Assembly (NCBI GenBank): GCA_000231825.2
Contig: JH720293.1
Span: 1,426,001-1,490,000 of the forward strand
DNA from: Tetrahymena elliotti 4EA
Lineage: Eukaryota; Ciliophora; Oligohymenophorea; Hymenostomatida; Tetrahymenidae
Length of the DNA: 64,000 bases
Reading direction: 5' to 3'
The notes beneath the pieces were generated by a model. The model was not told where the DNA came from, searched no databases, and saw only the letters and a list, made by a program, of their open reading frames with translations. Below are positions 50,723 through 63,901 of the stretch, in pieces (position 1 is the first letter of the stretch; each line of letters opens with the position of its first letter). The position numbers and the translations under genes are program-made.

Positions 50723-53432
50723 TTAACTTGCAAACAAAAAATATTTCTCTTCTCAATTCTTAATTAATTAAATAAAAATTTGCCGAATTCACTACTTTTT
50801 ATGGTACACAAATGGAGAGTGATATATTTATGTTTTGCATAGCAGCACAATTTAACTTAATATTTAAAATATCTGCATTTTTAAAATGAAGAAAAAAATC
50901 TTGAAAAATAAAAAAATGAACCTATATTTGTTATTGAAGCAGAAAAAAAATTACAAAAATGAACAAAGATATAAATGAAGCTAATAAAAAGTATAATCAC
51001 AAAAAGTACCTATTTTTAATTTTCACTTGCAGATTTGTTTAAAGTAAAAAAATTGAAACATTTATATCTCTCAAACTCTTGGTATTTTAAGTAAAGAAAA
51101 TTCGTCGAGTAAGAAAAAGGGAAGTCATAAATAAAATTTAACTTAAAAAAATCAATTTTTGGAATTCAATAGGTAGGTTCAACTGAATTAAATAAGTTAA
51201 CTACTGTAAAGAAATTAAGATTACATTAAAACCTCATAAATTTTTTTGTTAATCTTTTTATTTACTTACCATAAAAGTTTTTGTCTTTAGAAAGAATACT
51301 GTATTATAGTCTTTTTTTTTTTGAATAATTAACAAAATAAAATCATCCAAGCAAGAATCTTATTTTGAGACTAGTAGAACATCTCAAAATAAAATTTTAG
51401 GATAGATTTAAAATTATTTGTAAGAATAGCGGTGTATTCCAAGCTCTGTTTTTTCTAGATGGAAAATAACTTTTTTAGTAACAAATAAAATGCGTTTAAT
51501 GAAAACTATTTATTTTCTAGGAATCAAGATTAGAGAGAAAATTTTTCAATTTTGCAACTAGCTAAAAGAATTTAATAACAAACTTTCTTAGCATTTATTT
51601 GCATGATAAAACATAGAAGAAGTTGAAATATTAATATCATTTTAGCATTTTATTGTTGATAAAATAAATTTTATTTTTAAACTTTAAATGATATTGAGAT
51701 TTCATAGCTTCATAAATTATTTATTAATATTTTTGAAGATTTGATTGGCTTAATAATGTACTATTTGTAACAATATTATGAATAGCTACTACTTTTTCAT
51801 ATAAAATGAAAATTTTTGCTTAGTTATTTAATATTGTTCAATTTTTTCTTTTAGGAGAAATAAATAGCAAAATAAAGCAAAAGTAACATATTTGAGTATG
51901 AATTTAAAATGGCCAGATACTCCCTATTTAATGATAATTTTTAAATTTAAATATGTTTATCAAATGATATGAGGCAGAAATTAAATATTAAAGTAAGTCT
52001 TTGAATATTATCACAAAAATAATTAAATATTTTTTCAGATATATTTATTGCCATTTAAAATAGATAGTTTTTGTTGTAAATTACTTTGGTTAAGGTTTAA
52101 GCTTCAAAAATTTTTTTAAACAAATAATTTAGTAAATTAAGAATAGATAATACTTTTCATTTAAAAAATAGTGCGAGTGATATTAGCGTTCATTACAGTT
52201 TAGAGTTTATAGCAACTTTCATTAATAATTAACTATTTTCACTAATTCAACCTCTTACTATTTACATTTAGTCCTATGATTTTTAACTATTTTAATAGCA
52301 TATTAAATTAAGATATAATCTGACAATATATCAGCTAACACTAATCTAATAAAAATTGATTTCATTCATACGAATTAATTATTTAGAAGAAGCATTTTAA
52401 ATCTACTAAATTTGTTATTATATGTATTGGTACCAATAAATTCTTTTTTTATTACACAAGGAATCACGCTTCCTTAATATTAATTCAAAAAATAATGATC
52501 TCTTCTAGAAAACTAATTTTAGAATTAAAAAACTTATAATTTATTCTTACAGAACAAATTAAGACTTGCTTAACTTCAGCTTACAACCAATCACATAATT
52601 TCACGTTTACCTTTCAACAATCAGATTCAAATATTTTTTCATTAAATTTCTTTTTTCGCATCATTTCCAAAAATGTTTAAATTTTTTTTAATTTTGCTAG
52701 TACGAAAATGTTTACAAAATTTTTAATATATTTAAATTTTGAAATGGATTTAGAATCTAAATCTATTCTAAAGTAAAAATTAAATTATAATTACTTAAAT
52801 TTTAGTTCATTAAAAAATTAAGTTTTAAAAATATTAGAAAAAGTAAATTTAGATTTTTGACAGCACAAATAAATTCAACCTTAAAAACATTTATCTAAAA
52901 ATAAAATGAAATATTTTAATCGAAGTAAGAAATTAATTCAGATTTTTTTTAATTTAAACATTTTCAAGCTTTAATCTTTTTATAAGCGCCAATATTAGAT
53001 ATTTTTTGTTCATTAACTAGTTCATATTTAAAACTGCTGATTAATTATTAAAAATTTTTTTTTAAATACCTTTACTTATTTATTTTTTTTAATAATTCTA
53101 TTTCCAAATTCATTTCTTTTTAATAATTATTATAATTTTAGATATAAAAAATACATTTTTGAAAATCTTAAAAAAAAAAAACTAATATTTAACTCATTGT
53201 TAACAAATAAATAAGAAAAGAGCAGCAGTTAACTTTTCATTTTCATTTTGAGAAGATTCTCTATTAATGTCAAATTTTTGATAGGAATCTGATAAAATTA
53301 AAGATTTAAGTAATTTAATATTACAAAGAATAAATATTACAAACTAATAATATAAATCTCAAAAATTATATCATAAGAAATTTATTTATCTTTCATTCAT
53401 TCATATGCTAAGTTTTTAATATTTATAATATT
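50723..53432. other. gene-poor region, 2.7 kb
   Basis: AT-rich with long A and T runs, upstream of the 3' end of the RCC1-repeat gene. I see no coding frame or RNA gene. Confidence 0.5.
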
Positions 53433-55033
53433 TCATTTGTTTTATTTGGTTTATTCCAAATCTTCACAAATAACTGATGAAGATGTATGACCTGCACTAA
53501 CATTCAATACATTTTATTTTTTAAATGTCGAAATCATAATTGGATGTTCACTAAATGAGCGTTTCTTATTACCTAATTATCCATAATCATTTTCACCCCA
53601 CTCAGTAACAACTCCTGCACTTAACAATGCAATGCAATGGTGATTACCACAACTAATTTTATTTATTCTTACATTTTCTTTTTATCCACTAGCATTTTTG
53701 ACTTAGAAATTTGAAAGACCTTCTATCTTAACAACATCAGAAAGATGACGAAGGAATCCAGCTCCTAATTCACCCTTATTATTGTGGCCACAAGAAAAAA
53801 CTTCAGTTTCTCCACTGTTTTTATTTTCTGTAACAATAACAGTATGCTCTTCACCTGCTGCAACATCAGTAACTATACTGAAATCAAGCATCTTTTAGAT
53901 CTTCAAAGGAGTAAATATACTAATAATAGGTTCTTCAGCTCTTGAAAATTATTCTTCTTAACTTAACTACATATTAGAGTTTGAACCCCATCCATATAAT
54001 TAACCTTCTTCAGTAACAGCAAGTGAGTGATTAGAACCACAACATATTTTTTTAACTTTTGCATTTAAGGATTCTATCTTTCTTGGATTTTTAACTCTAC
54101 GTTCATAGAAAGGAGGAGCAGTTGAACGACTCATTTATCCTAAACCACATTATCCATAAGTATCATCACCCATTGAATAAACTTCACCCTATTGAGTAAG
54201 TGCTAAGAAGTGGTCAACACCTGTAGAAATTTATTTGATATTAGGAGGAAGACTCTTAACATGACGCATTGAGGTAGGATCTATTTTTGTACCAACTACT
54301 CTATTTCTATCATCTATTTGTTTTTAAATAGTCCATTGATAAACTTCTCCTTTGTCATTGAGAGCCCATACAAATCCAGAAGTAAACGATACCTAAACAT
54401 AATTTCTATTTTTCTTATCTAATTAAACAATATCATTTCTATAATTATCTGTATCTAAGTTTTAATAGTTTGCCTCAAGAGTAGGTTTAGGCCAAGCATA
54501 AATTTATCCATTAACATCTATTCCAGCTTCATTATGCTCTCCAAAAATTACTATTAAATTGAGATAAAAATTTTTAATTTAAACATTAGCAATAAACAAA
54601 TTTTTCAATCAAAAATAAAAGTGAAATGTTCTTTAAATTAAAAAAAAGCTCTCTACCATAAACAGATATTGTAATGCTTTATCATTAATACATTATTATT
54701 TAGTTTAGGTATTTTGAATAGTTTCTCTTTCTAAAGTTAGGAATTTAAAGAAATAAAATAAAATTAATTTGTAAAGTTGTTACTTTCTTTCATATTTTTG
54801 TTCTCCTTTCCTTGGAATGTTTTAATAAGCTTAGGTTCAAAGTTTTTGTATTACAACAAAGCATCTGGCCTAGCTTAATAAATACCATTACCCCAAATGT
54901 AAGTTTTGGTTGGAAGATTCTGCTCTGATTTTTTTTTATTAATTGCATTCCTGATAGGATTTTCGTTTGTGAAGAAAATGGCTGCTACTAACGAGACACC
55001 TAAATTTCTAGTTGAAAATATTTGTTTATACAT
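53433..55033 (-). CDS. RCC1-repeat (beta-propeller) protein, probably mitochondrial (RCC1L/FMP25-like)
   Basis: 455 residues in two exons (55033-54784, 54550-53433) with a 232 b intron joined in phase 1. RCC1 repeats form a seven-bladed propeller. Typical blades seen: YIWGNGIYQARPD, QISTGVDHFLALTQQGEVYSMGDDTYGQCG, KICCGSNHSLAVTEEGQLYGWG, VAAGEEHTVIV with SCGHNNKGELG, ISCGNHHCIALLSAGVVTEWGENDYGQLG, and VSAGHTSSSV. (Each is quoted as a short core.) The first 30 residues are basic and amphipathic (MYKQIFSTRNLGVSLVAAIF), like a mitochondrial presequence. With the WGNG-x-ARPDALL opening, this suggests the RCC1L/FMP25 branch, which works in mitochondrial ribosome or respiratory-complex assembly, rather than nuclear RCC1. 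The branch assignment is inference. Confidence 0.85.
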
Positions 55034-56132
55034 GCTAATTTGAGTTTTTGTAGGATAATCTTTAGGAGAACTTTTTTAAAGTAAATTTAGATTTATTATT
55101 TATTTATTTTTACTTTTTATTAATTTATTGATAGAATTAGATACATTAATAACAAAAACAAATTCTTCTAATTTCTTAAATTATCAAAAACTAACTTCAA
55201 ATGAATGTAGGTTCTTTATTTCAAACATCATTTGTATCTTTATCTATTCAATTCAATTCCATTAAAAATTTTATATTTCAAAATTAATATCTTAACTTAA
55301 AATGGAATTATCTAGAAGTAGCCTTGCAATCTTCATTGATTAACCTTTATTTTAACAACATTAAAAATAATTTTTTTTAAATTTCAAAGTAGTTAGAGAA
55401 AATAAATCAATCATTTTAAAAACTAACTTTTATTTTGAAAAAAAATACTTTAAACAATAACTTTCCTATCAATAACTAATTTAGATATCCAATAAATTTT
55501 GTATTCAATATGCAAAAAGCTGATAATAAAAAATGTCCCTTAAAAAATAGCTTTTGATCAAAAACAGCTCAAGTTACTCTATAATACTTAGAAATATTTT
55601 ATTTATTTATTTTTCAAATTAATTATTTGAAAGTTTTTTTATTTAATTTAACAACGTTTTAATATTTCTTAGAATATTGGATATTATGAAAATCAAACAG
55701 TAACTTAGAATTTAAAATAAATATAGTATTTATTCATCTAGAAATCTAGAGGGACAATAATCAAAAAAGATTATCTTTTGAAATCAAGTCAAAACTAATA
55801 GCTGTAACATAATTTATAAAATAAACTAATTTACAAATCTATCAAAAAGTACTTAACATCAACCTCTAAATATTGATGGATTTGATTTAATACATCATGA
55901 TAGATTTTATTTGGTTTATAAATAAACTCAAAGCTTTATTTTATAAAGAGGGAAAATAATTAATTTTTTGAAAAATTAAAAAATAATTTATTTTTTTTAG
56001 TGACTTAAATTTTTTTAAAAATGACAAATAAAAATAAAAAATAAAAATCTTAATTTATTGTAGTAAAATTAAAATTTATTTAAAACATTGATAATAAATA
56101 AAAACAAAGCTCCTTAGATATATTATATAAAT
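55034..56132. other. divergent intergenic region, 1.1 kb
   Basis: Upstream of both the RCC1-repeat gene (minus) and the otubain-like gene (plus). AT-rich; no specific element seen. Confidence 0.55.
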
Positions 56133-58861
56133 ATGAAACCTGAAACTAGTGAACAAAAGCAAAAAATCGAGGTAAGTTCAAATCCCTTGTTATTAACTAA
56201 AAGCCTTTGATAAGCATCTTACTTATTTTTCATAAATTAGAAATAAAAAGGAGCTTTAATATTGTTTATTATTCAAATATAGTTATTATAAATTTAATCA
56301 TCAGCATATTATAATTGAGTAATTTTTTGAAAAGTACTAAAGCTTTATTATGTACAACTAATTTAATTATAATTGTATAAAAAAATTGAATTTTTTCAGA
56401 AAAATTTGTTGAATAACTTTAATCGTAATTATTTATTTTATAAGTACTTACATAATTGTATATTTCAATCAAAAAAATAAGTATTAAATAAAAAATAAAA
56501 ATCAATATTAGTTCTATCAGCTTTAGAAATAATAAATTTTAATAGTTTTTTAAACTAGTTACTTGAATTAATGTTTTTAGAATATTTAGTTGAAATAGAT
56601 TTTGTTATAAAAAATAAAAACAAAACTTATTAGAATATTTAAAAAATTTTTTAATTTGAAAGCTATGTGAAGATAAGCACAGAGTCTATTTCTTATGTAA
56701 AATTCTAATCTCTCTTATTTACTATAAGCCATCTGATCAGCACCTTATTTTAAAAATTTCAATCTCAAATTGTTTTGTTTTAAATTACATGTAAAAAATA
56801 AAAACCTTAACGAAATTCATTAATAAAAATTTGCATTTAATCTTACTAATATTGTCAGCGAAAAATAATTAATTTCTTTATGATTAGCAAATCATATCAG
56901 GTCATTATTTGAAAATAGAACAATTTATTAAATATATAAAAAATAGATAATACCTTAACAAAAAAATGGGTAATTAGCAAGAAAAACAAGGGAAAAAATT
57001 CTAAAATTCACTTTCGGTAATTAAAAAAATGAGTATCAAATCTACTAAAAGATTTGAAGAGCTATTTCAAAAGTGCAACACAAATGATATATAACAAGTA
57101 AGTGGGGTATTAAATCTATCTTAAAAGATAAAAGAATATGTCAATACAGACATAATCTAAACACTAAATGAATTTTAAAAACAATACTCAATGTATAGAG
57201 AAGTACGTGGAGATGGTAATTGCTTTTATAGGTCTGTCTTTTTCTTGTATCTAGAGCACTTGGTTATAATGAATTAAAGTAATCCAAAGGAAGTAGAAAA
57301 GCGTCTTGATTAACTAATTTAGATTTCAGCTGAATTAGATAAATTCATAATGACTTCTTCAATTCCTCTAGAACTCGAGAAATTTCTTTATCATGTTAGC
57401 AAATTTTTTTAGTGTGGCATCTACTTGATCCAAGTAGACATCATCAATAATTCTTAAATCCAAAAAATACATTAAAAGATAGAACTTCTTCAAAAATTTA
57501 TAAACACTTATCCAATATTTGATTTTTCTACTATCCTTTTGATGAGAAAAGTAGCTCTTTTAGGACACCAAAAATTCTAGTAGGAAATGCAGCACTTTTA
57601 TTTAGGAAATGAAGTCTAAACTATTCAAGATTATTCAATAGAAGGATAAAATTGTATTATGAAATTGATTAGCGAGTTTTTGTAAATACCAATTTAAATT
57701 GAAAACGTTTAATCAAAGTTTGTAAATACAGTTAAATTTACTCCTGAGTTTTCCATCAAAGACGAAAATTATGTAGAGTTTCCTACATTATTTCTATTTT
57801 TTAGGCCAGGCCACTATGACATTTGCTATCCTACAGAATATGTCAATTAAGTTTATCTGATTTCAAAAACAAAAAAGGCTGAAAAAATAAGTAATAATCA
57901 ATAAATTATTCAAAGCAAGAACCATTAAGTAAATGAAAAATTTAGTTATGACTTTACACTAAAAGAAAGCTGCTTCTTTTGTAAATGTAATATTTTCATG
58001 TTAATCAATGAGATGAGAATATGCCAAGAATGTTACAACTAAAAAATTGGATAAAATATTTAATCAAATTCATGTAAAATATGCCAAGCACCCAATAAAG
58101 AAGAAACTACTAGGCCCTATTGTCTCTGCTAGAAGTGTGAAGAACAGTACTTAGATTTTTCAAACTATACTTTTATTATAAATAAAGATCATTTTAAATA
58201 AAAACTACCCATAAATGTTGATTAAAATATTTAATAATAAATTAAAGAAAATCTCCCTTAAAAAATTCAATAATAACATGATTAAAATTTAAATATGAAC
58301 TCATTAACACCAGAAAAAAAAAATAAACCTAATTTAAATTCAAAATAACAATCTCAAAGTGATGTTAACAATTAACAAAATAAATAAATAAGTGAATCAA
58401 AAAATACCTCTAATACTCCTAAAGAGAAAAATCAAATTTAATAATAACAAAGTTATATTATTCAAAATAACGAAGATAAGTATGAATCACCATAAATTAT
58501 CAAATAAAATATATATAATGATGTTGTATAGAATCTCTCTGACAATTAATTTAATCATGAATAAAAAAATATAAGAAAAAATACTCTAATTTAAGAAAAT
58601 GCTTTTTTATTAAATTCTTATATAGTATAAGAAGAAACATACATAAATTAAGCTAACTCTGAGTATGTAAGGTGCATACTTTGTCTAAATTAAATTAAAG
58701 AGTTTAAAATTAATAATTGTAAAAGGCATATTATTTGTTCAAAATGCTCTGAAGATTAAAAAGATTTAGACTAATTATGCCTTTGTAACAAATAAAATAG
58801 ACATTCAGAAATCTAATAATAAAATCTTTAATAAAAATAATCTTATCAAATTTAAGTGTGA
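56133..58861 (+). CDS. otubain-like (peptidase C65) deubiquitinase with two C-terminal Cys-rich zinc-type clusters
   Basis: The preferred model has a 13-codon first exon (56133-56171, MKPETSEQK.., donor GTAAGT) joined in phase to 56978-58861: 640 residues. The alternative is an unspliced start at ATG 56966 (631 residues). The protease core is clear: YREVRGDGNCFYRSVFF (83-99), with catalytic Asp92 and Cys95, and RPGHYDICYP with catalytic His292. Otubains cleave ubiquitin chains by a Cys-His-Asp mechanism. Downstream is one cysteine cluster (CFFCKCNIFM, ICQECY, CKICQAP, CLCQKCEEQ), then a Gln/Asn-rich linker, then a second RING-like cluster near the end (RCILCLNQI, CKRHIICSKCSE, LCLCNKQ). Such clusters bind zinc and could recognise ubiquitin or act with an E2. 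An otubain joined to RING-like clusters is not the animal or yeast layout. Stop is TGA at 58859. Confidence 0.82.
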
Positions 58862-59271
58862 AAAAATTGAAAATTTTCCAATTAATTTTAAAAATGTTTA
58901 ATAAAAAAATATAAAGAAAATATAATAATCTATCTAATATCTAATTATATAATGATTAAATGCTAGTTATCACTATTAATATTAATTAAAAAATTGAATA
59001 ACCTATAATTATATTTACATGCTTATTTTATCAATAGGTAAGTTAAACTTTTAACAACTTTATATTGTTAGATATTAATTTTACCTAAGTAAAAAATTAA
59101 AATACTTAGTTTATTATGATATTAAATTCATTGAAATTGTTAAATTTAAATGTATCTATTTAAGATAAATTGAATTGATTTTAATTTTGTTAACTAATTT
59201 ATGAGAAAAATACAAATTGTTATTCCATAAAATGTGATAAGTAAATACAGAAATTAAAATAGTAGTTTTTT
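58862..59271. other. convergent intergenic region, 410 b
   Basis: Between the 3' ends of the otubain-like and TLC genes. AT-rich 3' flanks only. Confidence 0.55.
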
Positions 59272-60464
59272 TCAGAAAATATTTTATTTAGCTTCTCTGT
59301 TTGCATAAGATAAATCCTTAACTTTAGCATTTTCTGAGAACCAGAAATATGAAATTTTCTTTTATTTTCTTTCCTTAAGTTGCTTGTATTTTCTTAAAAG
59401 TATTCCATACATTCTTTTTTAATAATAAAAAATAATTTTAAAATTCATAAAAATAAGGAAATATAAATTACTCTTTAATGTAATACAAGGATTAGGCTGT
59501 TAAACCAGAGCAGATAATCTTAACAATAATGGGGCACTTTTCAGCTTAGATGCAGTGAATCCATAATGCAAAAGGAATCATAATAGAACGAGCAATAATA
59601 TAGGAAATCATGTAAAAGAGTTCAAGTAATTCGTAAGCCTTAGTATATCTTAAGTTAAAGGTTCTCAATATGACTCTGGCATGCATAGGGAAGTTAGATA
59701 CTTCTGCGAAGAACAAACCCACTATTTATAACAAGATAAAGTTATTTTTTAAGTCAAAAATATAAAATTAAACTAATATTTATTCTCCACCTAATATAAT
59801 TGAAATATCTATTTCCATAAGTAAATCAAATGAATAAGATTAATATTATACTTATTGTGGTGAAAAAACTAATTACTCAAATAATAGTAATTAAATTTGC
59901 GTAATTCATTTGATTATAATATTTTCTAGTAAATTAATATTTTTTAAGAGTTTAAATCATTTAGGGGAATAAAATTTTACTCCCCTTTTCTTTTTCTCTC
60001 TAAATGTGTGTGGAATTATTTAAATATTTACATAAAGCTTCAGTGGCTCCATAGTGTTAAAAGATACAACTTCCATATCCAAGGAGGACCATAGTGTGAT
60101 GAATTAAGCAACCAGAATCAAGTAAACCATAATAGAAACAAGCCAAACTATCATAAAGGAAGTAAGATGTTGAGCCTAAAATAGTACCCATTTAGTAATT
60201 TGTATTTAAAGCACCAAATTAAGGATCATCTCTCAATACCCATCTTAAACAATAGATAAAGCATCCAACACCATGGATGATTGAAATGATTCTGTTCTTT
60301 GTATCGTCGCTTTTCTTCTTATCTAAATTCTTAAATTTGATAGTTTCGTTGACTATGTAAAAAAGTGTGAACCAAAAGACAATTCCGTAAGCAAGGAATT
60401 TGAGTTGATCTATTTAGTTAGATACTAAGTCGAAGTGTCTGAAAGGGATATCTAAATAATCCAT
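59272..60464 (-). CDS. TLC-domain (TRAM/LAG1/CLN8 family) multi-pass membrane protein
   Basis: 274 residues in three exons (60464-60032, 59721-59472, 59413-59272) with introns of 310 and 57 b. The protein has about six hydrophobic segments (LAYGIVFWFTLFYIV, GCFIYCLRWVL, TILGSTSYFLYDSLACFYYG, a helix near CSGLTAQSLYYI). Family landmarks are visible: the HG start of the domain (IIHGVG), the LxHHTMVLLGYGS segment corresponding to the conserved HH of TLC proteins, and GLFFAEVSNFP, matching the usual G-x-x-x-x-E-x-S-x-P. The C-terminus is short, basic and cytosolic (KYKQLKERKQKKISYFWF). TLC proteins include ceramide synthases and lipid sensors or transporters. The length and lack of a homeobox or Lag1 extension fit the TLCD4/TMEM56 group; substrate unknown. 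High use of C-ending codons in exon 1 suggests good expression. Confidence 0.85.
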
Positions 60465-61633
60465 TTTGATTGCGTTTATTTTATGTTAAGTAATACTAAA
60501 TTTTGAGAGAAGTATTTCTACTTTTACTATTAATTCAAATATTAATTTATTTTTATTCCCAAAATTATAATTTCCTTATTTTAGAATCTAACTTCAAATT
60601 ACGTCAAAACTATATTGGAACGTAGATATACAATTTTTATTAAGATTTGTTAATTTATTACTAAAATTTCAATGTTGGTTATTAAATTTAGTAGTACAAA
60701 ATAAAATAAATGACATCATTCACTAATAATTAATAGATCTAGAAAGTACTAGCAACGCTATGCATACTTTTAAAGTTAAATTTCATATCAAACTGAGTAA
60801 CAATGAAATTTTAAACAATTTTTAAATATAAACATTATTTAGATTTTTCTTATTTTAGTTGAGCTCCACTGAAAATATTTTTTTATTTTTGTAGAAATTA
60901 AATTTTCAAATTATCATTCAAACATATTTTTATCAATTCATAAAAAAATATATTTCCTTTTTAAGAATAAACTGCAATTTAAACTATAGAACTAGGGAAG
61001 GTATTTGAATATTAATATTTGGAAAAACAATCACAGTTTATTAAAATACTCTTTAATACATACAATAATACTTCAAAAAATTGTATTTAATTTATGTAGA
61101 TTTAAAATTATGAATATCTGAGTATTCTGATTTATTTATGCAATCATTTTATTTGAATCCTCATAAAATCAATTTGGAGATTAACACTATTTAATACTAC
61201 TCTTGGTTTTTTTTTTGAATTATTTGTTAATTTTTTTAGTATTTTTTTCATAAATTTGAGATAGATTTTTAAGGATTTTAGAAAGTTTACTTGTTTAAAC
61301 AAAAAAAATTAGTTTGGCATAATATAATTTTTGTTGTTATTGTTTAATGTGGTTTTAGATTATTTTATTTAAAATTTAAAAATAATAAATATGAATATAA
61401 TTATTTTTTTGTAAATAAATTTATGACTGTCTTAAATTTATTTTGAAATTATAATTATAAAACTAAATATTTTGCTTTAATAATTAAGTATATTTATTGG
61501 CTTTAGAAATAAAAACAAGTAGAGATCAGGAAGTAGCAGTTGAAAATTAACATATTTGATGAAAGTATGAAACTTTTTACATACATTTTATTCATACAAA
61601 TATTTGTTTTATTTGAGTAATTTTTAATTCATT
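60465..61633. other. intergenic region, 1.2 kb
   Basis: Upstream of the TLC gene and downstream of the next minus-strand gene. AT-rich with T-runs; no gene found. Confidence 0.55.
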
Positions 61634-63096
61634 TCAGAATTCATGAGTAGGCTTTTCGAATTTCTTTTTAGCCATTTCACCTCTAGCTAAATCGTTGAAG
61701 TGTTCTTCTGCAGACAAGGGAACATCCTTGAAGAAGTATTCACCATAACCAGGATTTTGTCTTTCTTGTTCATAGATCCATTGTCTTTCTTGTAAGATGC
61801 AGTGAGAATAGAACTTCTTAACAGTGAAAAGAGTAGTTTTATAGTAGAGGTAAGCAGCTTAATTATAAAATAATAAATTAGATATCTATAATTTGTTAGA
61901 CATTCAAATAAAAAATAATTCTATCTATTTATCATCTCTCTTTCTAAAATAATTTATAAATCTTTTAATATATTTATTTCTATCTATCTATTTATCTTTA
62001 TTATATTGGGTATCTTTTCTTATTTAATTACTTGGTATATTTTTTATTATAGAGCAATTTGAAATTCTTTTGCTTTTTTTTGTTTTGAAATAGTTATCCC
62101 TATATCAACATATTTTATTAAAGCAGAACTTATCTATAATTTCTATTTAATGATTTTATTCTATGCTAATGCTATTTTCATGAATTTACATGCTATTTCT
62201 TTAATCTAAGAATATTATTCATCTAATCCTTTTTATTATTCATTTAAAAAAATTTTGATTCTTACATAAACCATAGAATCCAACAGCACCAAGAGTACCA
62301 AGAGGACCAAATCTTTATTTTAATAAATAAAATTTAATTATAGACAATATTTTAGAAGGAATAACATATAAATTAAGGCTTTATTGAGCTTAGATATATT
62401 TTTTGTAAATTTTACTATATTCTATATCTCTTTTTATCTAAAATGTTTGATTTTATTCCTTCAAATAATTATTATATTATTACTAATGGAAGAATTAGGT
62501 CTATGAAATCTTTGTAATACCGTGGCTTCCAACGGGAAGGATTTGTCTGCACCATTTAGAAGCTTTTAGAATTAAATAATAATCATTTAATTTTTAATTA
62601 AGTGCTAATTAAGTAAAGTACCAGTAGCCATTCCTAAAGTACCAACAATCCAAAGGGCAAAAGCTCTAGGGAAAGTGAAAGCCTTGCAATCTCTTTATAA
62701 GAAATCATCCCAATTTCTGGCATACATCCATCTAAATAATAGTTATACAATATGTATTAATAAAACTTATTTCTTATTCATATGTTTATTGAATAAATGA
62801 TGCAATCATTTTTAGTTTTTTGACACTATTTATCCCATTTTTGCAAGGATATTTGCTTTGATCTAAAATGCATCTTAACTAATTTAAAGAAAAGAGATGG
62901 AGATATATAAGCTTATTCTTTACTTCTTATAAGTATCGACTACATAAGTTCTGTGATCAGTCAATTTACCTTCTCTAAGATTTTCAACAGCGATATTCAT
63001 AAATTGCTTGAAAGCGGGGTTATCACCATGCTCGTAGAAGGTATTAGGATCATACAACTTCTTTAATTCTTCTTCGGAGGCTGTTCCTTTCTTCAT
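61634..63096 (-). CDS. small two-helix membrane protein, probably a mitochondrial respiratory-complex subunit
   Basis: 210 residues in five exons (63096-62924, 62731-62622, 62562-62484, 62312-62266, 61857-61634), introns 57-408 b, all in phase. Codon use is strongly biased (TTC, AAG, GTC; CAA used for Gln more often than TAA), the signature of abundant proteins in Tetrahymena. Two membrane segments are likely (FALWIVGTLGMATG and GPLGTLGAVGFYGLSAYLYY), with a soluble N-terminal part and a charged C-terminal arm (QERQWIYEQERQNPGYGEYFF). I do not recognise the family. The expression-type codon bias, size, two helices and tryptophan/tyrosine-rich loops fit the many ciliate-specific accessory subunits of respiratory complexes or ATP synthase, but this is inference. 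The start is the only in-frame ATG before the conserved-looking body. Confidence 0.8.
61915..62005. repeat. TATC-rich simple repeat inside an intron
   Basis: Several CTAT/TATC units (CTATCTATTTATC, TATCTATCTATTTATC) occur in the last intron of the small membrane protein gene. Ordinary low-complexity sequence. Confidence 0.5.
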
Positions 63097-63901
63097 CTTA
63101 AGATCTATTACTTTATCTTCTTATTTATTTTCACTTTTTTATTATTAATATAAATATTTTCTCTTTTCAAGATTGCTTTAGATTTTTTTTCTTCTTTCTT
63201 TTGCTTCTTTCACATTTTTCCTTTTATATTATCAAAACAACCAGACAGATAGATAGATATTTGTTTGATTTTTATTTTATTATCTTCATTATTTTTTATT
63301 TATTGTTGTTGCTGATCCTTGTGCTGCTATTTTTTTTTGTATATATATCTAACTCTCGCCACCATTTTTATTTAATGTGCTTAATAACTTATAAAGCTAT
63401 AATTCAATTATCTTATTAGCAATTTCAAAACATTTTTGTTTTTATATAAAATATTTCACTAAATTGTAAATGAATTTTAATTTAACATTTTAACTAATCA
63501 CTGAATTCCAGCTCAAATTTTTGTTTGTTTAGCTTCAAAATAAGCTTAAATTTTTATTATTATTATTAATTTCAAAATTTAAAAGAATTAAATCTTATGT
63601 AAACCTAATTAAAGGCTAAACTTTTTTTAATAGGAAAAAATAAATTTATTTTACAGAGCAAATTTCCAATAATACAGGATGACTTAGTTTGCTTATTGGT
63701 ATAAAATAATTCTAATTAATATTGTTTTGATTTAATTTAAATTTAATAATATTATTTATAAAGTAAAATATAGGAATTTCAATTTAAAATGAGGATGGAT
63801 TTAGATAAACAATATACTTAAATAATCATGACAGAAAAAAAATTTTAAGTAGTACATAAGTAATTAATTTTTAAAACCAACAAACATAGCTTAAATTTAA
63901 A
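63097..63901. other. divergent intergenic region, 805 b
   Basis: Upstream of the small membrane protein gene and of the possible gene at the right edge. Contains a short AGATAGATAGAT run at about 63245. No other element seen. Confidence 0.5.

Noticed and set aside
63201..63419. Plus-strand open frame, 72 codons
   Set aside because: A run of Ile/Leu/Phe/Tyr from T-rich DNA upstream of a minus-strand gene; no sign of coding.
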